A program made the position numbers and the translations under genes. Under the pieces are notes generated by a model. The model made no database searches. It had not been told where the DNA came from and was given only the letters and a program-made list of their open reading frames with translations. Shown piece after piece: positions 11,185 through 23,800 of a DNA stretch of 64,000 nt (its first letter is position 1; each line of letters begins with the position of its first letter). Source of the DNA: Sclerotinia nivalis. Taxonomy: Eukaryota; Ascomycota; Leotiomycetes; Helotiales; Sclerotiniaceae. Location of the stretch: NCBI GenBank assembly GCA_029531795.1, contig JAPEIS010000015.1, positions 124,001 through 188,000 of the forward strand, given 5' to 3'.

Positions 11185-13186
11185 TCTGCTCACCGAGCGA
11201 GGCTTTGTCTAATGACCCGTCAACATAACATATAATCGAAGCGTTTACTCTGCGATCGCAATATCCAAATTAACATTTTTTATTTTTCAAGAAGTAAAAT
11301 ATACATCCGACTTTCAGGGTGCATCATCCTTATATGTATAAAATCCCTTTCCAGGCGCACAAGAAAGGAAGGTGGTCAACCTTGGACATCAAAACCTCGC
11401 TATGTAACCTTATCACATGTGGGGTTTATTGGGCGTTGAAAGCCTAAAGTCAGCCTCCATCACTCCAATCGCATAGCATGTATATCACCATCGCCGAGTT
11501 GCTCAAAAAATGAAAATGGTAAGTTAACCCGTACCCTCACTGGAACGTTGTTGACGTTAAACTAAGGTTACGCATGAAATGCAAAATACGGCCAATTGCA
11601 CATCAATCTTATAACTCTTACTTTACAATTGAGCGAAATTTCAGAGAATGGGCAACTCCAAGACCACACCCTGCTCTCATGACAAAGATGATCCTCTCCA
11701 GCTTGATGATCCCCTTCATGAGCAGCCACACGGCAGTTTGTCTTGCCTAGGCTCATCGCCAAATTATGATGGCCTCGAATTATCTTGTCAGAGACATTGT
11801 CCAACTTCGACCAAAGACCTATTCTTATTGTTTAAATCTGGATACAGAATCTATCCTCATAGTTGAACATCAAGACACACAACTTGTCTCGATGAAATAG
11901 TCCCAGCTTTTACCATTCGCCCTCCTTCCTTCTCCATTATCAATTTCATCAAACACATTCTATACTCATTCTTGACTGAGCATTCATTGATTCTATCCCC
12001 GCCGCGAGGCACGCCTAGTTGTGTTAGCTTGGTCTAGGTCCGCATGTTTTGTGATGTTTACCTCTGCGCCTTTAGTAATTCGCATGCTGGGCAGTTTCGA
12101 ATACGCCTATCTTCACACACACGTTGTTGACTACAGCTCCCGGCGGTGCCCAGCTCGCACACAATCCGTTGCCTCACGTGGCTGCACGTCCAGAGAGTTC
12201 TATGTATCACGCACATCGCTATATCGTTCTCGCTCCTTGAGTTGCTTAGCCCTATTACTGATAGGTTGTTCAAGCTAGCTCCTAAGAATAGGTCTGGATG
12301 TTCACATCAAAATCGACATTGACGTATGTTTGTCCAGGTCCAAATAGGAAATCGATAGTTCATTTACCGAATCCAGGAGAGGTAAATCGATGAGATTGAG
12401 GTTTTTCCAGGAAAAGCAATTCGAGTTGGTGGCCTTCCGACGGTTAGTCTTTAGCACTCACAGCAACGGAAACAAATCAAACTGAAAATACGTACAAATG
12501 GCACCTCCAAATCATCCACTTTTTTGTTAAGGACTGATGGGTTTCTTGGATCAACTGAGGATTCGTCAACAGCAACATTTTCACTTCATAGGTACTTATT
12601 TAAGGGCCCAATTCAACAATTTGGTAACATTAAGATAGTGGGATATGAGATGGCGATGGTGATGGTGATGGTGATGGCGATGGCGATGGCGATGGCGGCA
12701 GGGAAGGAGAGAACCACCCATGATTGTCATCCATCTCCAGTGATTTATGAGTTCCAGAGACCCAGGATTGAGGAAACATTATTGGTAACTCAAGACTGTC
12801 GGGTTCGTTATCTTAATTCTATCGATTCTAAATCTCAATGTATACTCGATCCTCACCTTCCCCTTCACTCGCTTAGCAATTGCTAATGGTACCGTCGCCA
12901 TCTCCACCGCCATCTCCGTCAACAAAATCCTTATGCGAGTTGAGAGCTGCCAGCACATACTTCTAATAAATAATTGAATAAGGACTTTACTTGTGCTTCT
13001 TTACTCTATTCTCCTTCTCCTCTACAAACACAAAGTCCCCTCGGACTGGTGCACAATCTACCAGATCCCAACAGAGCCATCACAAAACCTCTCTACTAGA
13101 ACTAGGAGTGTGAAGTTCTGGTTATTTTATATCTACTATATTTCATTCTCACATTCTGTTTGAAGAATATTATTCATTTCTATAGC
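11185..13186. other. Spacer with short tandem repeat; no gene seen
   Basis: Holds the upstream region of the HET gene (minus strand) and of the zinc-finger gene (plus strand). Several ORFs of 60-120 codons exist on both strands, but none has recognisable motifs, and one is created by a GATGGT/GATGGC repeat. The AT-rich stretch just upstream of 13187 is the likely promoter of the next gene. Confidence 0.45.
12645..12696 (+). repeat. Hexanucleotide microsatellite GATGGY
   Basis: Tandem GATGGT then GATGGC units, about eight in a row. In one frame this gives an alternating Met-Val/Met-Ala ORF, which is an artefact of the repeat. Confidence 0.85.
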
Positions 13187-15553
13187 ATGTCTCTCGAAAC
13201 TGCAGAAGAGTTCATAGACATGCACGAAATAACACTGCCACAGCAAGGTGGGGACCCTGGTTTGTACCCCGCACAACCACCTGTATCTCTCAGCAATGAA
13301 TCAAATTCCTTCAACAATGAATTTGATTTCTTTCCACATAGTAATGGTTACAATAATGATCTCGATGATCTAATTCCCCTTTCAAACGACGACTCTCAAG
13401 GTTACGATTACCATTGCGATCACACTTCTGATTTACTTGAATATCATTTTGACGTGCGAGAATGTGGAGGAGAACACGATGCATTGGGGGCTGCTGCGAG
13501 GGACTTCGGTACCCAAACACCTTCACCGTCTCAGACAATACCTCGAATATTGAACGATCCACAACCGACTGAGAAGCCGGCGATCGCTCAAATGAACGAC
13601 GGTTCTGGTTTTCTTCCTGATCAAATGGACTGTACTGATTTCGAGATGCCTCATTCGACCGAAGCGCCAATAGATTCTCAACATACTCAAATATTGTCGG
13701 GGTCGAACACAATCTCTGTGTCGGATCACCAACTCCACCGCCGTGAAACATCTGTAAATGTATATTTTTGACCCATCATATTTCCGCCACGAACCATGTT
13801 TGTGAAAATTACGTCAATGTCTACCCCTCAAATATGGGGTCCTTGTAGTATGCAAGCACGTAACTAATTTCATCTCTATGATCTGGCTTTACACTTTCAT
13901 TATGTCAGTGAGATGGAAGATATCAAAACTAACAATGTTTTGCGATAGGAGTTCAATGTCTTGGGGTCCATAGAAAACCACAGCCCAGTGCTTCGGCCTC
14001 GACGATCGACCAGAAACAAGGAGAGTTCCTCATTTCGAGGACCAAATCAGATACAAAGTGTTCGGAGAACAACGCTTGATGGTCGCGGTCTTGTATCCGA
14101 CCAGGCTGACCGCTACACGGGCCATAATCCTTCTATTTCTGTGGGCGGTACATACACCAATATTGATGTTGAAAGCAAGTTATTTGATATCGTATGCGAA
14201 GCAACGCGAGAATTTGAAGACAAAAATTTAAACCAACAATTGGTCGCTTCGAAAATAAAAGATATTATACAAGATTTCTATCGCAGTTTCGCTGCTGGGG
14301 ATGAGACAACGGAACTGGAAGTCTTGATTACGAAATCTATACTCGAAGTCATTCGAAACGACGCTGTACCGTGGAGGGATATGAAACCCACGAAAATTGC
14401 AGAAGCTGCCTACAAGATCTACTTCGATGCAAGATGGACTTTCAACCCCCCGCAGAAGGATTCGCCAAGGGGACAGAGCACAACACCAGCACTATCTAGC
14501 TCATCGCAACAAACATACCAAACCTCATCGTTATATTCCTGTCAATCCAAGCGTCGCAGTAACTATGAAGATTCCATGAGTACAGCGTCATCATTTAGCA
14601 AGCGGCTCAAGACCTCTTCAGACGAATACCATTGTTACTACGACGATTGTAACGCGCGTGTCGAGCCCAAAGAGATAGGACGCCATAATGCCATTCATAA
14701 CCCTTATGAGTTCACTGCTTGTATTGTACCTGGTTGCGACAAGATATTTGTGAGGAAAGACACTATGAAAAATCACCTCGACACCAAATCCCATAAAAGA
14801 TACATTGAAAGTCTTTCAGTGGAGGAAAAGAACAGACTACCAAAACGGATCAAAAGGAACACTTTCGTAATTAATGATCGGACTCATGAATATTGCGTTT
14901 TCTGTGAGAAAGAACTTCTCCGCGGTTCCTGGGAAAACTGCCAAATGAGTCAGGCCCACATCATAAGTCATCTAAGAACATCCAAAACACCATTGGTCTT
15001 TCGGCACCGATGTTCAAACAGAGATAAATGTGGAAAAAAGGAATACTGGAGGACTAGCCCCTGCGTTCAACCAGAGAATCGAGAGCGGGTTCCAAGAAGC
15101 GATGATGACGATACTGATAGCGAAACACATCAGGAGATTGATGACCACAACGATGATTACACAGACGATGGAGATAGCACCGACCAAGAAGAAAGTGCCG
15201 ATGCATATCTTCATTCCCAAAAGTCCAGTGACTATGATTTTTGGGGAAGCAACAAGAGCTTCAGCCGTGGTAATTATCCGACAAATCGCCACCCATCTTC
15301 TTACATAAGTCCATATAATCGCAGGACGTATTCGACGTCGCTAATATCTGAGAGATTGGAAGCTTCTCCAGAGCCAGAATCGGATATATCAATGACTAGG
15401 TTTCTACGCGAAAAAGAGTTTCTCAACAACCAGACCATCCAGAATTCATCAGATAGATGTTCAAGGCACAATATACTAAAAAATTCGGTAGATTTATATG
15501 CGGCAATTGCAGAGCGAGGGAATGAAGAGGATGGCTCACCTTCAATTAGATGA
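13187..15553 (+). CDS. C2H2-like zinc-finger protein, paralogue A
   Basis: Two exons (13187-13753 and 13949-15553), 723 aa. The 195-nt intron has a GTAAAT donor, an ACTAAC branch site and a TAG acceptor, and lies in phase 0. Residues 1-189 are acidic and low-complexity. Exon 2 begins with a helical region (about 255-345, DIVCEATREFEDKNLNQQL onward). From about residue 417 it carries paired-Cys/His units: CYYDDC..H..H, then CIVPGCDKIFVRKDTMKNHL with a closing H, then a modified unit CVFC..CQMSQAHIISHL and FRHRCS..C..KEYWR. The tail is Asp/Glu-rich (DDDDTDSE). DNA or RNA binding is inferred from the fingers. It matches the gene at 39746-41639 across the helical and finger regions with the same intron position and phase, so the two are paralogues. 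I do not recognise a named family; probably lineage-specific. Confidence 0.8.
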
Positions 15554-16218
15554 TGTCCCATAATTGTGAAATTTCTACAGGTATATTTGGTGTGTGGGCT
15601 AGCTGTATAGAAACTAGCAAGGCCTTCTTTCTTTATCTTTTCTCTTCCGATCATCAAGATAGCATTGTGGTTATATTAGACTTCTTATGAAGTAGTGTTC
15701 TTTGGGTTTATTTTCTTGGGGATGGAACACTTTATACACATATATACATATATATATATAATGATGTAAATGATTAATAATGCTAGGTGCATACCACTAT
15801 ACAAATTTCTCGTCGCCTAGACTACGTAATGAGTCGATTTTTCATACCAGTCTATTCTGCTTGCGACTAATTGACTGCGAGAGGGATAATCTGTATATGA
15901 TTACCGACGGTGTATATACTTTATCTTCGAAGTCTAGGGTTTATTGTCGATTGGCTTTTATAGATCTGTTGTTTCTTCGTGTGGTCTGAGATGTACATGA
16001 ATGTTTTACTAGATATTTGTTATCTTCATCGCGATAAGCAATTCAATAGAATAGCGGTTATTACTTCACATACATCGCTTTATTGAATAATAAATTTCTC
16101 CTGCCCTGCGAAGATTAGACGGTATTATGGTATTGTGGAGAGGAGGGAGGCTGGTCAAAGATCGATTTGAAAATCGACGATTTATGATATTAATCGATTT
16201 TATGATATTAATCGATTT
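15554..16218. other. 3' flank of paralogue A, AT-rich, no gene seen
   Basis: AT-rich sequence with an (AT/ATAC) microsatellite at about 15734-15763 and a direct repeat of TTTATGATATTAATCGAT at about 16180-16215, just before the minisatellite. No coding signal. Confidence 0.5.
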
Positions 16219-16540
16219 TAGGAGGTTAGAAGGTTAGAAGGTTAGAAGATTAGGAGATTAAAAGGTTAGAAGGTTAGAAGGTTAGAAAATTAAAAGGTTA
16301 GAAAATTAAAAGGTTAAAAGGTTAAAAGGTTAGAAGGTTAGAAGATTAGGAGATTAAAAGATCAGGAGATTAAAAGATTAGGAGATTAAAAGATCAGGAG
16401 ATTAAAAGATCAGGAGATTAAAAGATTAGGAGATTAAAAGATCAGGAGGTTAGGAGGTTAGGAGGTTAGGAGGTTAGGAGGTTAGGAAATTAGAAAGTTA
16501 AAAGATTAAGAAGATTAGAAGGTTAGGAGGTTAGGAGATT
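16219..16540 (+). repeat. GGTTAGRA-type minisatellite, about 320 bp
   Basis: A degenerate tandem array of 8-9 nt units: AGGTTAGA at first, then a higher-order GATTAGGAGATTAAAA mix in the middle, then near-perfect GGAGGTTA units at 16445-16485. The units contain TTAGG/TTAGA and so resemble degenerate telomere-type repeat, but the period is 8, not 6. It lies at the left border of the transposon island. Confidence 0.9.
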
Positions 16541-17137
16541 GATGAATTGTGATTGATGATGCTTTCAAACAATCTGTGTACAGCGTAAATACTTAAAAAA
16601 AAATTGCATTTTGAAAGGATTTTAGATATTTGAAAAAGATATATGATTTCTGTATTGAATCTCTATCGATTGAAGTCAGAAAATTCTTCAATAGAATATG
16701 AAAATTATTTTCAATTTGATTTTTTGAAAAGTATGTGTTTTCCAATATCATTCGCTTTGGTTTTGTTTGTAAGATCTTAGCTTTTTCTTGGTGGATTTGG
16801 AGATTATTATTGGCAAATCCTAGGTAAGGTAATGTATATGTATGTGTGTGTATTATTATTTAACGGCCGGAGACCAGGGACGAAGTCCCCTTTCTCATTG
16901 CATACCCTATTGGATCAAAGACCGCCAAAAAGTTACTCCTGAGCTATGAATAGCTACATATATATAACTATATTTAAAAATTGAATAATTCGTAAACGCA
17001 TTTCCATAACTACCATAATCTTGTTTTTACTCTGTGATCCCTTAAAGGGATTACATAATATTATCAAATCTGTCAAGCTACAATTGATCCGCCTTCGACC
17101 CCGTAACTTTCCTAATACAATTGCTTATCCAAAAAAG

Positions 17138-17141
<4 letters not shown>
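16541..17141. other. AT-rich spacer between minisatellite and LINE-1
   Basis: No gene. It contains a small GC-richer hairpin-like motif GGGACGAAGTCCC at about 16875-16888. The piece just left of 17142 should be the pre-insertion flank of LINE-1. Confidence 0.4.
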
Positions 17142-17175
<34 letters not shown>

Positions 17176-17329
17176 AGAAAATACAAAGAAAAAATTTCAT
17201 TATTATCAATTTATTTATCCTCGAGGATATTGTTATCCTTTAAGGGGGGTATAAGATTGGATATCAGAGTAGGTTCTAAAGGAAGATATCGGGGGTATAT
17301 ATCGATAAAGAAATTAGTTCTATTTGTTT

Positions 17330-19113
17330 ATTCTATCAATTTTCTGGTTTCTTTGTAAGTACCGCAAAGATATGGAAGGAAAGTCTCAAATTTGCTTTTC
17401 GGACGAGAATGTTTTCTCTTAACAATATTGCAAAAGAAGAAATGCAAAGGGGTTTTACATACACCGCATCTGCAAAGGGCACATACATCCTGATGATGGA
17501 ACTGTTCATGATAGATTGCGAAGTCCCCGTACCCTGATCGGATAGCTATCAAGCATCCTAGAAAACTTCTAAATAAAACAAATTCTTTGGGGAATTTCGA
17601 TAACGAATGGATCTCCAAAGCTTTATAAAATGGAAAAATCACCATCGACCACAACTTGTCAATGGCTTTCTATCGTAAGCCTTTGGTTTCTCTTCTGAAT
17701 CCTACATACAAGAAATCTAATTCGGATTGTTCAAAGACGACTCCTGCCTTCACTGCTTTATCGGCTGCCTCATTCCCTGCTACATCTTTGTGCCCTGAGA
17801 CCCATCGAATGCAGATCGTACTATGCCTCCAACTTGATACCAGCCTTCAAAAAGATGTAAAGGTTTCCTGTAAGGAACCCATGAAACTCGAGAGAAACCG
17901 CACCACCACTTCGATGTTATCAAAACAGATCCAGATGTTCAAGGCCATTCTAGCTTCTGGTAAAGCAATTACAGCTTTAAAACCTTCGAATACCACTTCA
18001 GCTTCTGCATCGTACACTTCCTTACATTTGCCTATTGCGAAGCTAACTTCACAGAGTTTACATCCATCCAAATATCCGACAACACCACATCCTATATTTC
18101 CATTCGTTTGTTTCGATCCGTCAATGAAAACCACAATATCGTCTCATGAAAACAAACTATAGAACTCATTGAAATCGTTCGCAACGATCCCTTTGCTTCG
18201 GCCGTTGGGGCCATTTATACAATTCAGGGTTTGTTCCCTTGATTCAATTTCTAACCATTTCGGCACTGCTAAAAGATTGATCTATTCTGATAATAAAAAG
18301 AACAGTATTCTTCTGGCATATCAGGTTTTGAACATATCACAATCTTCTCATATCCAATCTGCTCTCCACACTAAAGAGTGATACAGATCGAATCTCTTTG
18401 TTCTGACCGTTGCTGCTGCAACGATACTGTCGAATTCGATCTCAGAAAATCTGAATCCTGATTCTCAGTAGAGAATAACTGTATTTATTGTTTTCCAAAT
18501 TGACAGAATTGCTCTAACACATTCCAGAATTACTTTAACTAGAACGTTGATATGAGCGTCTATTCCATTGTTTATCCTATATTCTTTCCCAGAACATATT
18601 CTTCCCGGCCACCAGGTTTCCATTCCGTAGTATGCCTTTTTGAGTACACATGCTTCGGTCGCTTGTCGAAGTAAATTGGCTGGGACGCCCCTCATCGAAT
18701 TGCTTAGAGATTTGAAAGCCTTAACAACTACTATTGCCTTCGCTACAAATTCTCTCACATACCATTTGAAGGAAAATTTCTTGTCAAACAGGATTCCGAA
18801 CCATCTAAGATATAATCTCCCGTTATTTAATTCTTTGATCGTAAGATCCCCCATTGAGATCGTCGAAGTTATACTTGGGTTCTGATCTGTTCTTCGTTTC
18901 GAGAAATGGATCAATTCGGATTTGCCTAGATCGAAGGTGATCCTTTTCGAGATACTCCAAAAGAAGATCTCGTTGATCATGGAAATGAGATATTTGATAT
19001 TATCGGATAAAAAGTTTGAAGTTGCTACAATAACAATATCGTCTGCATATCCGAATTTGATCGTGTTTTTTCCCATTCTGAAGATCGGAGCGATGTACAG
19101 TATGAAGAGAATT
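17330..19113 (-). pseudogene. LINE-1 ORF2, 3' half: RT active site, RNase H, zinc motif
   Basis: Degenerate coding sequence of the LINE-1 polyprotein on the minus strand. RT block with the YADD catalytic box around 19030-19050; an RNase H of roughly 130 residues at about 17735-18135, which is the best-preserved part; and the CRCG...LHFFFC zinc-type motif near 17450-17490. In-frame stops separate the blocks. The plus-strand ORFs over this interval are shadows. The first half of the RT is at 38.2-39.2 kb. Confidence 0.8.
19099..19113. repeat. 15-bp direct repeat, left copy (target-site duplication)
   Basis: AGTATGAAGAGAATT, identical to 38205-38219. The two copies mark precisely where LINE-1 is broken: the codons run from one half into the other if a single copy is kept. 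A length of 15 bp is in the range of LINE target-site duplications and too long for LTR elements (4-6 bp). Confidence 0.85.
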
Positions 19114-19371
19114 AACGCACCACAACAAATTTCGAAGAACAAAATTTCTTCGAAATACAACCAGTTCTTCCCTTTATTTAATAAAGAAATACTCTCAAAA
19201 TTCATTCCAATTGTTCCCAAGTGAATCGGCTCAGTAGTTGTTGTGATACTGTTGTCGTCGCTCAAAACACGAAACTTACACGAAAATTCGCGTAAAAACT
19301 CTTTTCAACTTCCCTCAACTTTTCTCTTTATTTGAACGTATAAGGCTCTGATAGGTTTATCAAGTCCAATA

Positions 19372-20853
19372 ATGGACTCTCCGATGGAAGGATCCCTTGG
19401 ATCATCCCCTGAACCTACTCCCCCACGAGTAATAGTAATGCTAGGTTCTTCAATATCCAGTCCCTTCATTATTGATCCAATCCCCTTATTTAGAAACCCC
19501 TTCACAATACAAAGATCATTCAATCTCTTGAGTCCTATCTTAGTTCAATCTTTCAATTCGCAAAACCAATTGGATATTCTCAGCTCAGATGATTCATTCC
19601 GATCCCCTAATAGATCGATTCCTTTTAAAATCAATAACAAACGTCGTCGATAATCAATCAACTCCGGAATCAGGCAATTTAGTCAATCAGGATCTAATTT
19701 TACAAAACCAAAAAAAGCTATCCAAAAAGTTAGAGATCTTCTTATTTTAGCTGTTTCTTTGGAAAAGGAAACCGAAGAACAATCGAAGATCCTAGATCTA
19801 ATCGAAATATTCCGTGAATACTTCGAAAAAGGAAAATTGATAAAAGCTTCGAATATTATCACATTACAAATCTCCCATCTCGAAAAGGCTACCAAAAGGA
19901 TTGAAAATCAAGCTAATCATCTTTCCAATCTTCCTAATCAATCAATTACTCCTTCAATAAACGCTTCACCAATTAACAAAACAAGCTATACTACTGTTAC
20001 CAAATCAGTAAGGGAATGAAAAGTAGTTTCCAAAGAGAACTCTACAAAACAAAAGCCTGTAGAGCAAAAGAATGATGTTTTTAGCAAACGATTAATCCTT
20101 ATCAATCCACTTCTTCATCAACCCAATTCCTTTATATCATTACATACAAGAAACAAGATCAATGAAGCTTTCAAAAAGGCTGGCATCAATGGACCAGTTA
20201 TCTCGGCCATTACTACAATCAAAAGCAACAATATCATCCTAACCATTAATAGCCCCTTCAATGCACAATTCCTTATAGAAAAAAAAGAAGTCTGGAATCG
20301 TATCCTCGAATCAGAAAGACTTCAAATCGACAAACTATAGCATAAAGTGATTATACATAAGATCCCAATCAAGGAATTCTCTGATCCAAAAAGAATGGAT
20401 TTGATTAAAGACGAAATTAAAACCTTCAATTCAGGGCTCATTATAATGAGTACCCCTTATTGGCTCACTAATGCTTCTAAAAGAGCTATTCAACAAAAAG
20501 AAGCAATTGTGATTACATTTACTACACAAAAGAAAGCAGAATTAGCTATTCGAAAAAGACTATATATCGCTAGTATTAGTATCAAAGTTGAAAGATTCTA
20601 TTTTTCCATTTTTTCCTTTCAATGCAATAAATATCAAGGATTCGGCTATAATGAATCATATTACAAAAAACCTCCAGCTTATAGACTTTGTAGCAATAAT
20701 TATATTACAACTGATCATTTTTGTCTAATTTGTCAAGCTAAAAGCAAACCTTGTCAGCATTTAGTGATCAAATACGCTAATTGCAAAAGAGAATATAAAG
20801 CTAGCTCTAAAGTATATAAAATATATCAAACAACTATTCGGAAATCCAATTAA
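19372..20853 (+). pseudogene. LINE-2 ORF1 (gag-like, zinc knuckles)
   Basis: A single frame of about 493 codons opens with MDSPMEGSLGSSPEPTPP and is interrupted by several in-frame stops but no frameshift. The middle is a charged, probably coiled-coil stretch (about 19759-19990). The 3' part (about 20610-20830) keeps Cys/His spacing typical of CCHC knuckles (QCNKYQGFGYNESY, RLCSNNYITTDHFCLICQ), with Tyr at several places where Cys or His is expected, consistent with G-to-A or C-to-T changes. LINE ORF1 proteins bind the element RNA. Confidence 0.75.
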
Positions 20854-20867
20854 TATTATACAACAAT

Positions 20868-23800
20868 ATTCGCATTCTTCAAATCAACCTAAACAAAAGC
20901 CCTTAAGCTACCGAAAGTACTCTTCAACTTGCCTTAAAATTCGATATCGATCTTATAATCATTCAAGAACCTTGGGTCCTTTCAAACCCTGAGAAAGATT
21001 ACTCTTCAACTAGATCGATTACTCATTCTAGCTTTTCCCAACTCCTTCCAAATTATCCTTCGAACCTTCGTCCCCGTACAATGGCCTACATCTCGAAAGA
21101 ATTCAAACCGTTAGTAGCCCTAGCCCCCAACTCTCCCAAAGATACAGATATTCAAATTATCGATATCACTCAGGGAAATCACACAATTCAATTATTCAAT
21201 ATATACAATGAAGCTGATCAAGCTAAAGAGAAAAGATATACCATTGAAAGATGCCTTTTCAATACTCCTCTCTCTCATCATACTATTCTTACAGGGGACT
21301 TCAATTCTCACCATCCTTAATGAGATCCTTTTTCAAACAAAAGCTCGAATGCTGATCAATTAGCCGAATAATTCGAAGACCAAAACCTTACCCTTCTCAA
21401 TAAACCAGGGATTAGTACTTTCTATCGAACTAATATAACAAATCCAAGTGTTTTAGATCTTACATTAGCTACTGAAACAATATTCTCCAATATTATTGAT
21501 TAGCAAGTTCTTTCTGATCTTAGTTCAGATCATTTAGGAATCCTATTTGAAATGAAAGGTATTTCATCTCATACTACGAATATTGCTCCATTAGCAAAGT
21601 TCAATACAAAACTAGCGGATTGGAACAAATTTGTATTAACCCTCGAAATTGAAATAATTACATCAACAATCCTCAACTCGAGCGAATACCTCAATCTCCT
21701 CACTCTAGAATCCGATTCTCTCGATTCTCTTCTTAACAAAAACCTGCACATACAAATACTAGATAAAGTCGCAATGGAATTCACTCGAATTATCACCAAT
21801 TCAGCAAACGCTAGTATACCTAGATCCAAATCGACCAAAAAAGCAAAGCCTTGGTGATCTCCAGAATTGAAAGCCCTTCGTAAACAGCTCTTATCAGCAT
21901 ATGAGAATACTAAACGATACTCTGAAAACAATATATTCAAGAAAATCTACCAATCAGCAAAGAATCATTACTTTCAAGCTATTAAAACAACAAAAAAGAA
22001 TCACTAGAACGAATTCCTTGAAAAAAAGGACACTCAAACGATCTTCAAAACAATATCATATACGAAAGATCTTCGAACCGAAAAGATCCCGAATATTCAA
22101 TCTAGCCCCTCTCAGCTTGAAAACTCATTCGAAGGAAAATGTTCGGCCTTCAGATCTACCCTTTTCCCTTCCCCCCTATATACAACTGCACCTGAATGGG
22201 AAGAGTATAAACAATCAAAAAAATGGGAATAGTCTGATCTCATTGAAAATGAACTTCTCAATACCTGCTCGGCTAAAATCAAAGGAAAGATCCCTGGCCT
22301 AGACGGAATTACTCAGGAGATCATTATTCGAGTTTATAAAGCAATCCCAAAAGCTTTCTTTACTCTTTTCAGCAATTTGATTAATCTCGATTATTATCCT
22401 TCTTACTGAAAACAAGCTACTGGAGTTATACTCAAAAAACCTTCGAAACCAGATTATTCTATTCTAAAAGTATATAGAGTTATTGTTTTTTTGAATTGTT
22501 TAGGCAAGATAAGTGAAAGGATACTAGCTCAAAGGCTTAGCTACCTTGCTGAAACAACAAAACTACTTTATCATTTCCAAATGAATGGAAGACAAAAGAA
22601 ATCAGTTATCGATACAGCAATCCTGTTTACTACCGAAATCGAAAGGAATTCAAAAAACAAAAAGAAAACCTCAGCTCTTTTCCTAGATGTCAAAGGGGCC
22701 TTCGATTATATATCCAAGAATCGATTCTTAGATATTTACAAGAACCTCAATCTTCCAATTAGTCTTATTGTATGGATTTTGTCATTTTTGGAAGAAAGAT
22801 TACTCAAACTTTCGTTCGATGGTCAGACCGAAGCTTTTAAACCAATCAACACCGGAATCCCTCAAGGAAGTCTAATCTCACTAATCCTTTTCCTAATCTA
22901 TATTCGAGATCTCTTTCAATCGAATTCGGTTGAATATCTTTCGTATATTGATGATATAGCTATAATCATTCATTCTTCAAGCTGGAAAAAGAATATCCTT
23001 TTTCTCGAAAGAGCAGTCAAACAAATTTATACTCTCGGTGAGAAAAACACTATCCAATTCGATTTAGCAAAGACAGAATTAATGCATTTCTCTATATCCA
23101 AATATACTAAAGATGCTTCAATCAAGCTCTTAAATTCTGAGATTGTATAACCTTCATCATTGGTCAGATAGTTAGGAATATGGTTCGATCCCGGTCTCAA
23201 CTTCAAACAGCATATTGCTATTCGAGCAACTCAAGCTAAAGCTTCATTTTATCGAATGGCCAGGTTAGCTAATATTAAGAAAAGGTTAAGCCCTAAAGTA
23301 CTAAGATAGCTCTATATAGTATATATCACTAGCATAACTGATTACGGATCAATCATCTAATAGAAAGATCAAGTCTCGTTCAAAAAGACTCTTCAATTAT
23401 TCCAGAATCTTGCTCTACATAAGATTCTAGGAGTCTTCAAAACCTCACCAATAAAGCCAATGGAAGTGGAAACTGCTTTATACTCTTCGGAGATCAGATT
23501 AAACATTGGAATCAGACAATATGCTTTCAGATTGTTGAAAATCTCGTCTTCCCATCCCGTCAATACAATTATGGATAAACTAGCTACCGAAAGGGAAGCT
23601 CTAAATACAATAGCAACCCCTCAAAGGAAACTATCGAAACTTACTCAGCTTGAAAAGATCATGAATTCAATCGAAGAAGATTTCGATCCTTTAACCCTAG
23701 AAAAGATCGATCACTTTCATTTCCCTCCTTGGAAAAGGAATACTCCATACAAAATCAATATCAGCAAGCTAGCAAAAGAGGATACCGCAATTGTCCATAA

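Larger units (their letters stand above)
17142..19113 (-). mobile_element. LINE-1, 3' half (non-LTR retrotransposon, minus strand)
   Basis: Read on the minus strand this gives the second half of a LINE reverse transcriptase (GYADDIVIVATSNF), the thumb, an RNase H domain (VFIDGSK at the start, DAEAEVVFEGFKA in the middle, GHKDVAGNEAADKAV near the end) and a terminal Cys/His motif (CRCGVCKTPLHFFFC). At the low-coordinate end a run of 28 T (17142-17169) is the likely poly(A) tail of the element. The 5' half of the same element lies at 38205-39545, 19.1 kb away. The left half ends exactly at the 15-bp repeat 19099-19113, inside the ILFILYI motif of the reverse transcriptase. RT plus RNase H plus a Cys-rich tail is the architecture of the fungal Tad1-like group. 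Confidence 0.85.

Noticed and set aside
12524..12886. 120-codon ORF with MAMVMVMVMAMAMA
   Set aside because: Created by the GATGGY microsatellite.
17656..18162. 168-codon plus-strand ORF
   Set aside because: Opposite strand of the LINE-1 RNase H; a shadow.
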